From Gaiellasilicea sp963850995 (lineage in GTDB: Bacteria > Actinomycetota > Thermoleophilia > Gaiellales > Gaiellaceae), in the NCBI GenBank assembly GCA_963850995.1, contig CAWKNQ010000004.1:434001-498000 (forward strand): a stretch of DNA of 64,000 nucleotides, read 5' to 3'. Of this stretch, positions 53,233 to 61,875 are shown one piece after another; within the stretch, counting starts at the first letter, position 1, and the number at the start of each line of letters is the position of its first letter. Made by a program: the position numbers and the translations under genes. The notes under the pieces were generated by a model. The model ran no database searches, had not been told where the DNA came from, and saw only the letters and a program-made list of their open reading frames with translations.

Positions 53233-53934
53233 ATGGCGGACGCGTCAACCATCCTTCTCGTCGACGACGAGGAGTCGGTGCAGAAGCTGCTCACGTATCC
53301 GCTCGAGCGAGACGGTTTCCGCGTCGTCCACGCGTGGGACGGCGAGGAGGCTCTGGCGACGTTCGCGGCGGAGGACGTCGACCTCGTCGTGCTCGACCTG
53401 ATGTTGCCGCGTCTGGACGGGCTCGAGGTCTGCAAGCGGCTCCGGGCCCAGAGCTCGGTGCCGATCATCATGCTGACTGCCCGCGACGACGAGCTCGACA
53501 AGGTGCTCGGGCTCGAGCTCGGAGCGGACGACTACATCACGAAGCCGTTCTCTATCCGCGAGTTTCGCAGCCGTGTGCGGGCCCTATTGCGGCGTGCGGC
53601 GGCCCCACGAGCAGGCGAGCGCGACGACGACGAGGTGATCGAGGTCGCCGACGTGAGGATCGACGTGCCGCGGCGCACCGTCGAGGCGCGCGGCGCCGAA
53701 GTGCAGCTCACGTTCGTCGAGTTCGAGCTCCTGCGCGTGCTCGCCGCGGCCCCTGGCCGCGTCTTCTCGCGGCGGCAGCTGCTCGAGCGCCTGCGCGGCG
53801 GCGCGGACTACCGCGAACCGCGCACGATCGACGTCCACGTGCGTCACCTGCGGGAGAAGATCGAGCGCGATCCGCACGAGCCGGAGCTGATCCTGACCGT
53901 GCGTGGCGTCGGCTACCGCTTCCGCGAGCGATGA
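53233..53934 (+). CDS. OmpR-type response regulator
   Basis: 233 residues. Receiver domain with acidic pocket VDDEES, phosphoacceptor D55 in VVLDLMLPRLDG, and K in ITKPFS. The winged-helix output domain (about 135-230) ends TIDVHVRHLREKIE and RGVGYRF. ATG start. Its TGA overlaps the sensor-kinase ATG (ATGA), so the pair is made together and the kinase is its likely partner. Confidence 0.96.
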   Translation: MADASTILLVDDEESVQKLLTYPLERDGFRVVHAWDGEEALATFAAEDVDLVVLDLMLPRLDGLEVCKRLRAQSSVPIIMLTARDDELDKVLGLELGADDYITKPFSIREFRSRVRALLRRAAAPRAGERDDDEVIEVADVRIDVPRRTVEARGAEVQLTFVEFELLRVLAAAPGRVFSRRQLLERLRGGADYREPRTIDVHVRHLREKIERDPHEPELILTVRGVGYRFRER

Positions 53935-55361
53935 TCTCACGGCGCACGTTCAGCGGCATTCGCCTGCGGCTGGCGCTTGCCCTGCTCCTCGTCGTCGCCG
54001 GGACGCTGGCGCTCGTGTATCTGATCGTCGTTCCGTCGCTCGAGTCACAGCTCGTGAACGAACGGCTCGACCGGCTCGAGCGGGACGCGAACACGGCCGT
54101 GAGGGGATTTCCGAGCCAATCGGACCAGCCGCAGGAGTTCGCGGAAGTCGCATCGGAGCTCTTCAACGCGCGTGTCGTGGTCTACAGCGCCGTCACGCCG
54201 GACCTCGTCCTGATCACCGGCGACTCGCGCACCACGTCCTCGGTCGACGTCGAGCGCAATGCGCTCGTGCGACGGGTCGCATCCACCGGGAAGCCTCAGC
54301 GAGACACTGTGGAACGGAACGGCCAGCGGTTCGCAGAGGTCGCGCTGCCCACCAACGCCGGAGGGACGGACGCCGTCATCCTGCTCAGCGACTCGCTCGC
54401 CGACCCGCTCTCGACGCTCAATTTCATTCAACGCCGCCTCTTGCTGGCGGGCGCGATCGGGCTCCTGTTCGCCCTCGTGGTCGGGCTGGCGCTTGCGACG
54501 ATGCACGCGCGGCGGATTCGGCGTCTCGAGCGGGCGGCCGAGCGGATCGCCGGCGGCCAGTTCGACGAGCCGGTCGTCGACCGCGGACAGGACGAGCTGG
54601 GCGAGCTTGCCGGCGCCTTCGAGCGGATGCGCGTCCGACTCGAGAAGCTCGACCGTGCCCGCAGCGAGTTCATCGCCAACGCATCGCACGAGCTGCGGAC
54701 GCCGCTCTTCTCGCTCGGCGGCTTCCTCGAGCTGATGGCGGACGAGGACCTGGACGATACGACCCGCCGCGAGTTCCTCGAGACGATGCGCGAGCAGGTC
54801 GAGCGGCTGGCGAAGCTTGCGACCGACCTGCTCGACCTCTCGCGCCTGGATGCCGGCCGGATGCGCGTCGAGCACGAGCCCGTCGACCTCGGCGCGGTCG
54901 CGCGGCTGGTGTCGGAGGAGTTCGCGGCGCTTGCCGAGCGGAAGGGGCAGGTGCTCGAGGTCTCGGTCGAGGGCCGCCCGATCGCGCGCGCGGACGAGTT
55001 GCGGGTGCTGCAGGTCGCCCGTGCTCTCGTCGACAACGCGCTCGTGCACACCCCCGCGGGGTCGACTGCGAGCCTGCGGGCGTACGCCGATCGCGAGCAC
55101 GCGTACCTGGAGGTCGAGGACGACGGTCCAGGCGTCGACGTCGAGGACGCCCCGCACGTGTTCGACCGCTTCTACCGGGCCGAGGGTGGCATCGCCTCCG
55201 GCAGCGGGCTCGGGCTCGCAATCGCGCGCGAGCTGGCGACACTGATGGGCGGCGGCGTCGCGCTCGAATCGGCGCCTGGGCGGACGGTCGTGCGCGTCGA
55301 GCTGGGCGCGGCGCCGACCTCGCTCCCGGCGCGGGACGCCCCCGAGCGCGTTTTCACGTGA
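53931..55361 (+). CDS. Two-component sensor histidine kinase
   Basis: 476 residues. Transmembrane helices at about 13-33 and 170-190 frame an extracytoplasmic sensor region. A HAMP domain (about 192-245), then the phosphoacceptor H253 in NASHELRTPLFSLGG. ATP-binding N-box ALVDNALVHT, G1 DDGPGVD, and G2 GSGLGLAIARE. The stop codon lies inside an 18-base palindrome. The downstream HtrA gene suggests an envelope-stress role, by context only. Confidence 0.95.
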   Translation: MISRRTFSGIRLRLALALLLVVAGTLALVYLIVVPSLESQLVNERLDRLERDANTAVRGFPSQSDQPQEFAEVASELFNARVVVYSAVTPDLVLITGDSRTTSSVDVERNALVRRVASTGKPQRDTVERNGQRFAEVALPTNAGGTDAVILLSDSLADPLSTLNFIQRRLLLAGAIGLLFALVVGLALATMHARRIRRLERAAERIAGGQFDEPVVDRGQDELGELAGAFERMRVRLEKLDRARSEFIANASHELRTPLFSLGGFLELMADEDLDDTTRREFLETMREQVERLAKLATDLLDLSRLDAGRMRVEHEPVDLGAVARLVSEEFAALAERKGQVLEVSVEGRPIARADELRVLQVARALVDNALVHTPAGSTASLRAYADREHAYLEVEDDGPGVDVEDAPHVFDRFYRAEGGIASGSGLGLAIARELATLMGGGVALESAPGRTVVRVELGAAPTSLPARDAPERVFT

Positions 55362-55366
55362 AAACG
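55349..55366. promoter_or_regulatory. Palindrome CGTTTTCACGTGAAAACG
   Basis: Perfect 18-base palindrome covering the kinase stop codon (TGA at 55359-55361), with a CACGTG centre, 23 bases before the htrA start. Symmetric DNA with A/T tracts at this place fits an operator for htrA or a self-regulating site. As RNA it makes only a weak hairpin with no T-run. Confidence 0.5.
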
Positions 55367-55389
55367 AAGACCGTCGCTACCCTGTCCGG

Positions 55390-56589
55390 ATGCGCTCCGG
55401 AGCCCTCGCCGTGGTTGCGCTCGTTGCAGCCGGACTCGGAGCGGCGTCGGTTCTCGCCGTCGGCTCGCTCGGCGGTTGGATCGGCGACTCGCGCGGGGTC
55501 GAGACGGTGGTCGTCCCGACGATCGCGTCCGACCCGAACGCGGGCGTGTCCGCCGCCGCCGCGGTCCCGCTGACGGGGAACCGCTTCGACCCGGCGAAGA
55601 TCTACGCCAGCCGTTCCGACGGCGTCGTCACGATCTACTCCTTCTTCGCCGACGGGCAGCGCGCGCAGGGCTCCGGCTTCGTCGTCTCCGCCGACGGGCA
55701 CGTGCTCACGAACTCGCACGTCGTCACGAACGCCGGCAACGGCGACAACGTGCGGGGCGCATCACGCATCTACGTCGTCTTTGCGGACGGCGACCGCATT
55801 CCCGGCTCGATCGTCGGCTGGGACCTCTTCAACGACACGGGCCTCGTCAAGGTCGATCCACGTGACCATGCGGTCGCGCCGGTGCCGCTCGGCGACTCGA
55901 GCGCGGTGGTCGTCGGCGAGCCCGTCGCTGCGATCGGCAGCCCGTTCGGCCAGGAGAGCTCGCTCGCCGTCGGTGTCGTCTCCGCCACGGAACGCTCGAT
56001 CGAGTCACTGACGTCCGCGTACGAGGTCTCGGGGGCGATCCAGATCGACGCACCGATCAACCACGGCAACTCGGGCGGCCCCCTGCTCGACGCCCGCGGG
56101 CGCGTGATCGGGATCAACGCGCAGATTCGCTCCGACTCGGGCAACGCGGAGGGCGTCGGCTTCGCGATCCCGATCAACTCCGCGCGCCGCTCGATGGGGC
56201 AGTTGCTCGCGACCGGGAAGGTCGCCTACGCGTACGTCGGCGTGACCACGCAGGACGTCACGCCCACGATCGCGAAGCGGTTCGATCTCGGCGCCAAGCG
56301 CGGCGCGCTGATCCAGTCCGTCGTCGAGGGGGCGCCGGCCGAACGGGCCGGCTTGCGCGGCGGCGGCGACCGGGAGGTCTTCAACGCCATCCCGATCTAC
56401 CTCGGCGGTGACCTGATCGTTCGTTTCGCGGGCAGGCCGGTCGAGCGTGCCGCCGACATCGCACGGATCGTGACGGAGCGGCTGCGGCCGGGCCAGACCG
56501 TCCCGGTGACCGTCATCCGCGGCGGCACCGGCAAGCGCGCGACGGTGCGTGTCCGCCTGGTCGAGCGCCCGGTCGATCCCACGCGGTAG
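55390..56589 (+). CDS. HtrA/DegP-like serine protease with PDZ domain
   Basis: 399 residues. Anchor or signal helix (about 5-30), trypsin-like domain with the triad H110 (TNSHVV), D149 (FNDTGLVKV) and S228 (HGNSGGPLLDA), then one PDZ domain (about 285-390) whose carboxylate-binding loop lies near YAYVGVTTQDV. The PDZ has an extra GGGDREVFNAIPIYLGG insert. Outer-face quality-control protease. Preceded by a two-component system, with the palindrome between. Confidence 0.94.
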   Translation: MRSGALAVVALVAAGLGAASVLAVGSLGGWIGDSRGVETVVVPTIASDPNAGVSAAAAVPLTGNRFDPAKIYASRSDGVVTIYSFFADGQRAQGSGFVVSADGHVLTNSHVVTNAGNGDNVRGASRIYVVFADGDRIPGSIVGWDLFNDTGLVKVDPRDHAVAPVPLGDSSAVVVGEPVAAIGSPFGQESSLAVGVVSATERSIESLTSAYEVSGAIQIDAPINHGNSGGPLLDARGRVIGINAQIRSDSGNAEGVGFAIPINSARRSMGQLLATGKVAYAYVGVTTQDVTPTIAKRFDLGAKRGALIQSVVEGAPAERAGLRGGGDREVFNAIPIYLGGDLIVRFAGRPVERAADIARIVTERLRPGQTVPVTVIRGGTGKRATVRVRLVERPVDPTR

Positions 56590-56693
56590 CCGGTGTGAGC
56601 CTGCCGGTTTAGCCGGGGCTCAGGTCGGGAAGGACTCGGCCAGGACACGACAGAAGTCACAAGTCTCCGGCACTTTTCGTCAGGAGAAACGAG

Positions 56694-57140
56694 GTGAGGG
56701 TGAGCAAGCAGCTCGCTGACTCTGCGAACGACGCAGGCAGAACGGTTCGATTGACAATCCCGGCGAAGCCCGAGTACATCACCCTGTCCCGACTCGCCCT
56801 CTCCGGCCTCTCGCGTGTGCGTCCTCTTGCGGACGACACGCTGGCCGACCTCAAGCTCGCCCTGACCGAGGCGTGCTCCAACTCGGTGCGCCATGCGTAC
56901 GGCGACGACGAGGGGCACGTCGACATCCGCTTCGAGCTGCGTGACGATCGTCTGATCATCGAGGTTGCGGACGACGGCTCCGGCTTCGAGCCCTACACCG
57001 CCGATCCGGCTGCGAACGGGGACGACCTGTCGGAAGGCGGGCTCGGGATCGCGATCATCCGCTCGATCGCCGACGAGGTCGAGATCGGTGACGGCCCGGA
57101 CGGGCGCGGCTCGCGCCTCCGCTTCGTGAAGCTGCTTTAG
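56694..57140 (+). CDS. RsbW-type serine kinase / anti-sigma ATPase
   Basis: 148 residues, GHKL ATPase. LALTEACSNSVRHAYG (about 55-70) is the N-box, VADDGSGFEP (about 91-100) the G1 box, and GGLGIAIIRSIADEV (about 114-128) the G2. Such proteins bind sigma factors or phosphorylate STAS antagonists. No sigma or STAS gene adjoins it, so it works with partners elsewhere. GTG start with AGGAGAAACGAG directly ahead. Confidence 0.88.
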   Translation: MRVSKQLADSANDAGRTVRLTIPAKPEYITLSRLALSGLSRVRPLADDTLADLKLALTEACSNSVRHAYGDDEGHVDIRFELRDDRLIIEVADDGSGFEPYTADPAANGDDLSEGGLGIAIIRSIADEVEIGDGPDGRGSRLRFVKLL

Positions 57141-57164
57141 CTCTTAGGCTCTAGTCTCCTCCGG

Positions 57165-58571
57165 GTGCCGGCGCGACGGAAGCTGATCGTCGTCTCCAAC
57201 CGCGGTCCGATCGGCTACGTCCTCGACGGCGGCGAGCGTGTCGCGCGCCGCGGGGCCGGCGGTCTCGTCACCGCTCTGGCGCCGCTCGTCTCTCACCACG
57301 AGGTCACGTGGATTGCGAGCGCGCTCTCCGCCGAGGACCGTGCGGTCGCCGCTCAGGGTGCGGTCGAGGAGACCGCTGCGGACGGATCGCGGTACCGCCT
57401 GCGGCTCGTCGCCCACGAACCCGAGGCGTACGAGCTCTACTACAACGTCGTTGCGAACCCGACCCTCTGGTTCGTGCAGCACGGGCTCTGGGATCGCAAG
57501 CACGATCCAGAGCGCGACCTGCTGCCGGCCTGGGACGAGGGCTACGTCGCCGTGAACCGGGCGTTTGCGGACGCCGTCGTCGCAGAGCTCGAGCTGCAAC
57601 CGGACGCGGCGGTCTTCTTCCACGACTACCACCTCTATGTCGCGCCGCGGCTCGTGCGGGAGCAGCGCCCGGCCGCATCGATAGCCCATTTCACGCACAT
57701 CCCGTGGGTGGATGCCGACGGCTGGTCGGTGTTGCCCCGGGAGATCGTGACGTCGATCCATGCCGGCTTGCTGTCAGCCGACGTCGTCGGCTTTCACACG
57801 CGCCGCTGGCAACAAGCCTTTCTCGCGAGCTGTGCCGTGCTCGGGCTCGACCCGGGCTCGGCGCTCGTCACGGCGCACCCGATCTCGATCGACCCGGCCG
57901 AGTTCACCGCGCTCGCCGCGAGCGACGCCGTGATCGAGCGCGAGCACGACCTTCTCTCGTCGCGTCCGGAGACGTTGATCCTCCGCGTCGACAGGACCGA
58001 TCCCTCGAAGAACGTCCCGCGTGGGTTCGAGGCGTTCGGCCTGCTGCTCGAGCGGCGCCCGGAGCTGCGCGGACGGGTGGGCATGCTGGCGCTGCTCGAC
58101 CCTTCCCGACAGGAGATTCCCGAGTACGCGGAGGAGCGACAGAGGATCGAGGCCGCCGCGGCGGCGGTCGAGGAGCGCTTCCCCGGGGCGCTCCGAGTCC
58201 GACTCGCAGACGACTTTCTTCAATCCGTGGCGGCGTACAAGCAGTTCGACGTCCTGCTCGTGAATGCCGTCATGGACGGGCTCAACCTCGTCGCGAAGGA
58301 GGCGCCGCTCGTGAACACGCGGGACGGTGTCGTTGTCCTCTCTGTCAACACAGGCGTGCACGAAGAGATCGGCGAGTGGGTCGTCTCGGTCGATCCGCTC
58401 GACGTCGAAGCGCAGGCGGAAGCGCTCGAGCAGGCGCTCGCGCTGTCGGCAGCCGAGCGTCGGCTTCGGCTCGACGAGATCCGCGCGCACGTTCGGCGGC
58501 ATGACCTGACGGCATGGATCGAAGCGCAGCTGGCCGATCTCGACCGCGCGAGTACGATCTCTCGTCGATGA
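57165..58571 (+). CDS. otsA: Alpha,alpha-trehalose-phosphate synthase (GT20)
   Basis: 468 residues. Joins a nucleotide-activated glucose to glucose-6-phosphate. N-terminal VVSNRGPIGYV, FFHDYHLYVAPRLVRE, and IAHFTHIPWVDADGW match OtsA. Donor-site RVDRTDPSKN (usually R.D..K, keeping Arg and Lys) and VNAVMDGLNLVAKEAPLVN are present. LVSHHEVTWIASALS replaces the usual W..W.G segment. Trehalose protects against drought and osmotic stress. GTG start. No phosphatase otsB follows; a repeat cluster does. Confidence 0.88.
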   Translation: MPARRKLIVVSNRGPIGYVLDGGERVARRGAGGLVTALAPLVSHHEVTWIASALSAEDRAVAAQGAVEETAADGSRYRLRLVAHEPEAYELYYNVVANPTLWFVQHGLWDRKHDPERDLLPAWDEGYVAVNRAFADAVVAELELQPDAAVFFHDYHLYVAPRLVREQRPAASIAHFTHIPWVDADGWSVLPREIVTSIHAGLLSADVVGFHTRRWQQAFLASCAVLGLDPGSALVTAHPISIDPAEFTALAASDAVIEREHDLLSSRPETLILRVDRTDPSKNVPRGFEAFGLLLERRPELRGRVGMLALLDPSRQEIPEYAEERQRIEAAAAAVEERFPGALRVRLADDFLQSVAAYKQFDVLLVNAVMDGLNLVAKEAPLVNTRDGVVVLSVNTGVHEEIGEWVVSVDPLDVEAQAEALEQALALSAAERRLRLDEIRAHVRRHDLTAWIEAQLADLDRASTISRR

Positions 58572-58596
58572 AAGTCGCTCGCCTACGGCTCGCTCC

Positions 58597-58669
58597 CGTG
58601 GGGGAAACCATGTTTCCCCCACGTGCCCCCTTCTTCTGTCTTGTGGGGGAACTTCCAAGTTCCCCCACA
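58597..58669 (+). repeat. Palindromic repeat pair between otsA and moaC
   Basis: Hairpin A: CGTGGGGGAAAC, loop CAT, GTTTCCCCCACG (58597-58623), followed by TGCCCCCTTCTTCT as in the other two loci. Hairpin B: TGTGGGGGAACTT, CC, AAGTTCCCCCACA (58642-58669). Hairpin A keeps the CAT loop and G5/C5 runs of the gyrB-gyrA copy, with different but still pairing flanks. Confidence 0.78.
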
Positions 58670-58678
58670 CCCCCTAAA

Positions 58679-58707
58679 GCTCATCGGCCGAGAACCGGCC
58701 GATGAGC
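58679..58707 (+). promoter_or_regulatory. Hairpin enclosing the moaC start codon
   Basis: GCTCATCGGCCG (58679-58690), loop AGAAC, CGGCCGATGAGC (58696-58707): a perfect 12-pair stem containing the moaC ATG (58702-58704). No ribosome-binding site is visible ahead of the ATG. If formed in mRNA it would hide the start. Confidence 0.5.
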
Positions 58708-59148
58708 GACCTCTCGCACGTCGACGAATCGGGCTCCGTCCGCATGGTCGACGTCGGCGCGAAGCCGATGTCGAGGCGGCGGGCTGTGGCACGGGCGGCC
58801 GTGCGGATGGCGCCCGAGACTGCGAGCCGACTCGGCGACCTGCCGAAGGGTGACGCGCTCGCCACCGCCCAGCTAGCCGGGATCATGGCCGCGAAGCGGA
58901 CGAGCGACCTGATCCCGCTCTGTCATCCGCTTCCCCTCTCGGTCGTCGACGTCTCGCTCGCGGTCGTCGCGAACGGGGTCGAGATCACCGCCGCTGTCGA
59001 GACGACAGCGCAGACCGGTGTCGAGATGGAAGCGCTCGTTGCGGTATCCGTCGCGGCTCTGACCGTCTACGACATGGCGAAGGCGATCGACAAGGAGATG
59101 GTCGTCGGCGAGGTCGCCCTGATCGAGAAGACGAAGGAGCCGGCGTGA
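58702..59148 (+). CDS. moaC: Cyclic pyranopterin monophosphate synthase MoaC
   Basis: 148 residues. Second enzyme of molybdenum-cofactor synthesis, acting after MoaA. MVDVGAKPMSRRRAVARA near 15-32, LIPLCHPLPLSVVDVSL near 73-89, and TGVEMEALVAVSVAALTVYDMAKAIDKEM near 107-135 are the conserved blocks. ATG 58702 fits the usual N-terminus (MSDLSHVDE). Overlaps the mog-like gene by GTGA. Confidence 0.95.
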   Translation: MSDLSHVDESGSVRMVDVGAKPMSRRRAVARAAVRMAPETASRLGDLPKGDALATAQLAGIMAAKRTSDLIPLCHPLPLSVVDVSLAVVANGVEITAAVETTAQTGVEMEALVAVSVAALTVYDMAKAIDKEMVVGEVALIEKTKEPA

Positions 59149-59624
59149 GGACGGCGGTGCTGACGGTCTCGGACGGTGTCGTGGCCGGCACGCGGGAGGA
59201 CACGAGCGGCGATCTGCTCTCCGGGCTGCTGGAGGCGGACGGCCACGAGGTGGAGCGTCAGGTCGTCGCCGACGAAGCCGAGCAGATCGCTGCGGCGATC
59301 GCCGAGCTCGCGGAGCGCTCGGCGCTCGTGCTCACGACGGGCGGAACGGGCGTTGCGCCGCGCGACGTGACACCGGAGGCGACCCGGTCGGTGCTGGACC
59401 GCGACGCCCCCGGGATCGCCGAGGCGATCCGTGCCGACTCGATCGCGAGGACACCGCACGCGCTGCTCTCGCGCGGGGTGGCGGGCATCCGGGGGCAGAC
59501 GCTCGTCGTCAACCTGCCGGGGTCGCCCGGCGGTTGCCGAGACGGCTTTGCGGTCCTGCGCCCGGCACTCGCGCACGCGCTCGACCTGATCGCCGGCGCG
59601 GAGACGGCGCACCGGCAGACGTGA
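59145..59624 (+). CDS. Molybdopterin adenylyltransferase, MoaB/Mog type
   Basis: 159 residues. VLTVSDGVVAGTREDTSG opens the fold. LVLTTGGTGVAPRDVTPEATRSV (about 61-83) is the pterin/nucleotide site, and VNLPGSPGGCRDGFAVL (about 122-138) the second signature. Adenylates molybdopterin before MoeA inserts molybdenum. GTG start overlaps moaC, and its stop overlaps the next gene (GTGA). Confidence 0.9.
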   Translation: MRTAVLTVSDGVVAGTREDTSGDLLSGLLEADGHEVERQVVADEAEQIAAAIAELAERSALVLTTGGTGVAPRDVTPEATRSVLDRDAPGIAEAIRADSIARTPHALLSRGVAGIRGQTLVVNLPGSPGGCRDGFAVLRPALAHALDLIAGAETAHRQT

Positions 59625-60493
59625 GCACCTCGCCGGTCACGATCTCGCTTCCACGGCGCTTCGCATCGCTCGTGAAGCTCGAGCACACCGTCTTCGCTCT
59701 CCCGTTCGCGTACGTCGGGATGCTGCTCGCGCTCGGAGAGGTGCCCGCGGCCGGAGACTGGCTCTGGGTGACCGTGGCGATGGTCGGCGCGCGGACGCTC
59801 GCGATGGGGCTGAACAGGCTGATCGACGCGGAGCTCGACGCTCGCAATCCCCGCACCGCCTCCCGCGAGCTTCCGGCCGGGACGCTCTCCCGTGCCCAGG
59901 TGGCCGTGCTCTGCGCGCTCGCATTCGCAGTCTTCCTCGTCGCTGTCTTCCAGCTCGACCCGATCGTGCGCTGGCTCTGGCCGGTGCCGGTCGCCTTCTT
60001 CGTCGTCTACCCGTACCTGAAGCGGGTGACGTGGCTCTGCCACGCCTGGCTCGGCGCGTCCCTCGGCCTCGCCCCGGTGGGCGCGTGGGCGGCCGTGACC
60101 GGCGAGCTGCCGTGGCCGGCCTGGACGCTCGGCGGCGCGGTCGCGCTCTGGGTCGCCGGCTTCGACCTCTTCTACTCGCTCTTCGACCTCGAGCACGACC
60201 GCGCCGAGGGGCTTCACTCCTGGGCGGTGCGCTTCGGCGAGCTCGGCGTCTTCCGCGGCGCTCGGCTGCTCCATCTCGGCACCGTCGTCCTGCTCGCGGC
60301 CGCCGGCTTGGGGCTCGACGTCGGCCTCTGGTACTGGCTGGGGGTCGCGGCTGTCGCGGTGCTGCTCACCTACGAGCATCTGCTCGTCCGTCCGGGTGAC
60401 CTGCGCCGGCTCGACGCGGCGTTCTTCACCGTCAACGGCGTGATCAGCATCGTCTTCCTCGGCTTCGTCTTCCTCGACGTCGTCACAGGCTGA
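59621..60493 (+). CDS. UbiA-family prenyltransferase (MqnP-like)
   Basis: 290 residues, about nine membrane helices. First acidic motif NRLIDAELDARNPRTASRELPAG (about 65-88) and second DLFYSLFDLEHDRAEGLHSWA (about 180-200) bind the prenyl diphosphate through magnesium. It begins KLEHTVFALPFAY, as in the 4-hydroxybenzoate/futalosine-pathway group, so menaquinone synthesis is a fair guess. GTG overlaps the mog stop. Confidence 0.85.
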   Translation: MSTSPVTISLPRRFASLVKLEHTVFALPFAYVGMLLALGEVPAAGDWLWVTVAMVGARTLAMGLNRLIDAELDARNPRTASRELPAGTLSRAQVAVLCALAFAVFLVAVFQLDPIVRWLWPVPVAFFVVYPYLKRVTWLCHAWLGASLGLAPVGAWAAVTGELPWPAWTLGGAVALWVAGFDLFYSLFDLEHDRAEGLHSWAVRFGELGVFRGARLLHLGTVVLLAAAGLGLDVGLWYWLGVAAVAVLLTYEHLLVRPGDLRRLDAAFFTVNGVISIVFLGFVFLDVVTG

Positions 60494-60655
60494 GGCGCGG
60501 CCGGTTCCTGCCGCGGCGGTGCCGCCGGGGAGAAACCGTCACACTGGCATGACGATGCCGGCGCACCTCTGTTGGAAGATCCTGGATAGCGTTTCCGTAG
60601 GGACACCGGGGTGCCCCTGGGGCTGCGTGGGGGGGTTTTCGCGGGGGCCGCGGCC

Positions 60656-61240
60656 GTGATCCGCGCACGCGGGCTCGAGAAGCGGTACGGGCGCCGGCGG
60701 GCGCTGCGGCCGCTCGACCTCGACCTCGACCGCGGCGGGTTCCTGGTCGTCACGGGCGCGAACGGTTCCGGCAAGACGACGCTGCTCCGGCTCGTCGCCG
60801 GGCTCGCCGCGCCGACCGGCGGTGAGCTGGACGTCGCCGCCGAGCGGGCCGAGCTCGGGTTCCTCGGGCACGAGCCGCTGCTCTATCGAGACCTGACCGC
60901 ACTCGAGAACCTCGATCTCTACGGGCGTCTCTACCGGGTGCCCGAGCGCCGCGAGCGGATCGGGATGCTGCTCGAGCGGTTCGGTCTCTGGGACGTTCGC
61001 TCCGAGCGGGTCGCGTCGTACTCGCGCGGCATGACCCAGCGACTCGCGCTTTGCCGCGCGCTCCTGCACGAGCCGGAGCTGCTCGTGCTCGACGAGCCGT
61101 TCACCGCTCTCGACACCGAAGGAGCAGAGCTGCTCGACCGCCAGCTGGCCGAGCTCGCCGGCGCCACGACTGTCCTCCTGTCGACGCACGATCCTGCCCG
61201 CGTCGAGCCGTTCGCGACCGCCCGGCTCGCGCTCGCATGA
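60656..61240 (+). CDS. ccmA: ABC transporter ATPase, CcmA-like
   Basis: 194 residues. Walker A TGANGSGKTTLLRL near 36-49, signature SRGMTQRLALCRALL near 124-138, and Walker B LLVLDEPFTALD. With the next genes it forms the ccmABCD heme-handling set of cytochrome c maturation system I. GTG 60656 (before IRARGLEKRYG) fits the family; a GTG at 60611 would add 15 residues. Overlaps ccmB by ATGA. Confidence 0.88.
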   Translation: MIRARGLEKRYGRRRALRPLDLDLDRGGFLVVTGANGSGKTTLLRLVAGLAAPTGGELDVAAERAELGFLGHEPLLYRDLTALENLDLYGRLYRVPERRERIGMLLERFGLWDVRSERVASYSRGMTQRLALCRALLHEPELLVLDEPFTALDTEGAELLDRQLAELAGATTVLLSTHDPARVEPFATARLALA

Positions 61241-61875
61241 GCTACCTGGCCGACGTGGCGACGCTGGCGCGCAAGGATCTCCGGCTCGAGCTGCGCGCGC
61301 GCGACACCTTCCCGGCGATGCTGCTGTTCGTCCTCTCGACGCTCGTCGTCTTCCACTTCGCCCTCCCCACGGGCGCCGACGAGGTCGCCGCACAGGGGCT
61401 GCTCTGGATCGCGCTGATCTTCACTGCGCTCCTCGGCCTTGCGCGCGCATGGGCGCCCGAGCGTGAGAGCGGAGCGCTCGACGGGCTCGTGCTCGCACCG
61501 TCCGACCGGAGCGCGATCTGGCTCGGCAAGGCCGCGTCGGTGTTCGTCTTCCTCGCGGCGATCGAGCTCGTGGCGCTCCCGGCATTCGCGCTTTTCTTCT
61601 CGCCGCTCGGCGCTGCTGCGGTGCTCGGGGTGCTGCTCGCCAACGTCGGCATCTGCGCCGTCGGCACCCTGCTCGCGGCGATGGCCGCGGCGAGCCGGAC
61701 GCGGGAGCTGATCCTGCCGCTCCTCTTCCTGCCCCTCGCGATCCCGCTCGTCGTCGGGGGCGTGGGTGCCAGCGTCTCCGCGGAGCCGGGCCGTTACCTC
61801 ACCTTCCTGGGGCTGTACGACGCGATCTTCGCGCTACTGTGCTGGGCGTCCTTTGAGTACGTCGTCTCCGAATAG
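61237..61875 (+). CDS. ccmB: Heme exporter membrane protein CcmB
   Basis: 212 residues, six membrane helices. Opening LARKDLRLELRARDTFPAMLLFVLSTLVVFHF and RESGALDGLVLAPSDRSAIWLGKA are CcmB marks, as is the late LLPLLFLPLAIPLVVGGV region. Partner of CcmA and CcmC in moving or releasing heme for cytochrome c. ATG overlaps ccmA, and its end overlaps the probable ccmC start by 23 bases. Confidence 0.92.
   Translation: MSYLADVATLARKDLRLELRARDTFPAMLLFVLSTLVVFHFALPTGADEVAAQGLLWIALIFTALLGLARAWAPERESGALDGLVLAPSDRSAIWLGKAASVFVFLAAIELVALPAFALFFSPLGAAAVLGVLLANVGICAVGTLLAAMAAASRTRELILPLLFLPLAIPLVVGGVGASVSAEPGRYLTFLGLYDAIFALLCWASFEYVVSE

Noticed and set aside
58597..58707. Molybdenum-cofactor riboswitch before moaC
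   Set aside because: The region is made of the genome's repeat hairpins plus the start-codon hairpin; it lacks the multi-stem Moco RNA layout.
60500..60655. Promoter TTGGAA...TAGGGA before ccmA
   Set aside because: Spacer of 20 bases and poor -10; not convincing.
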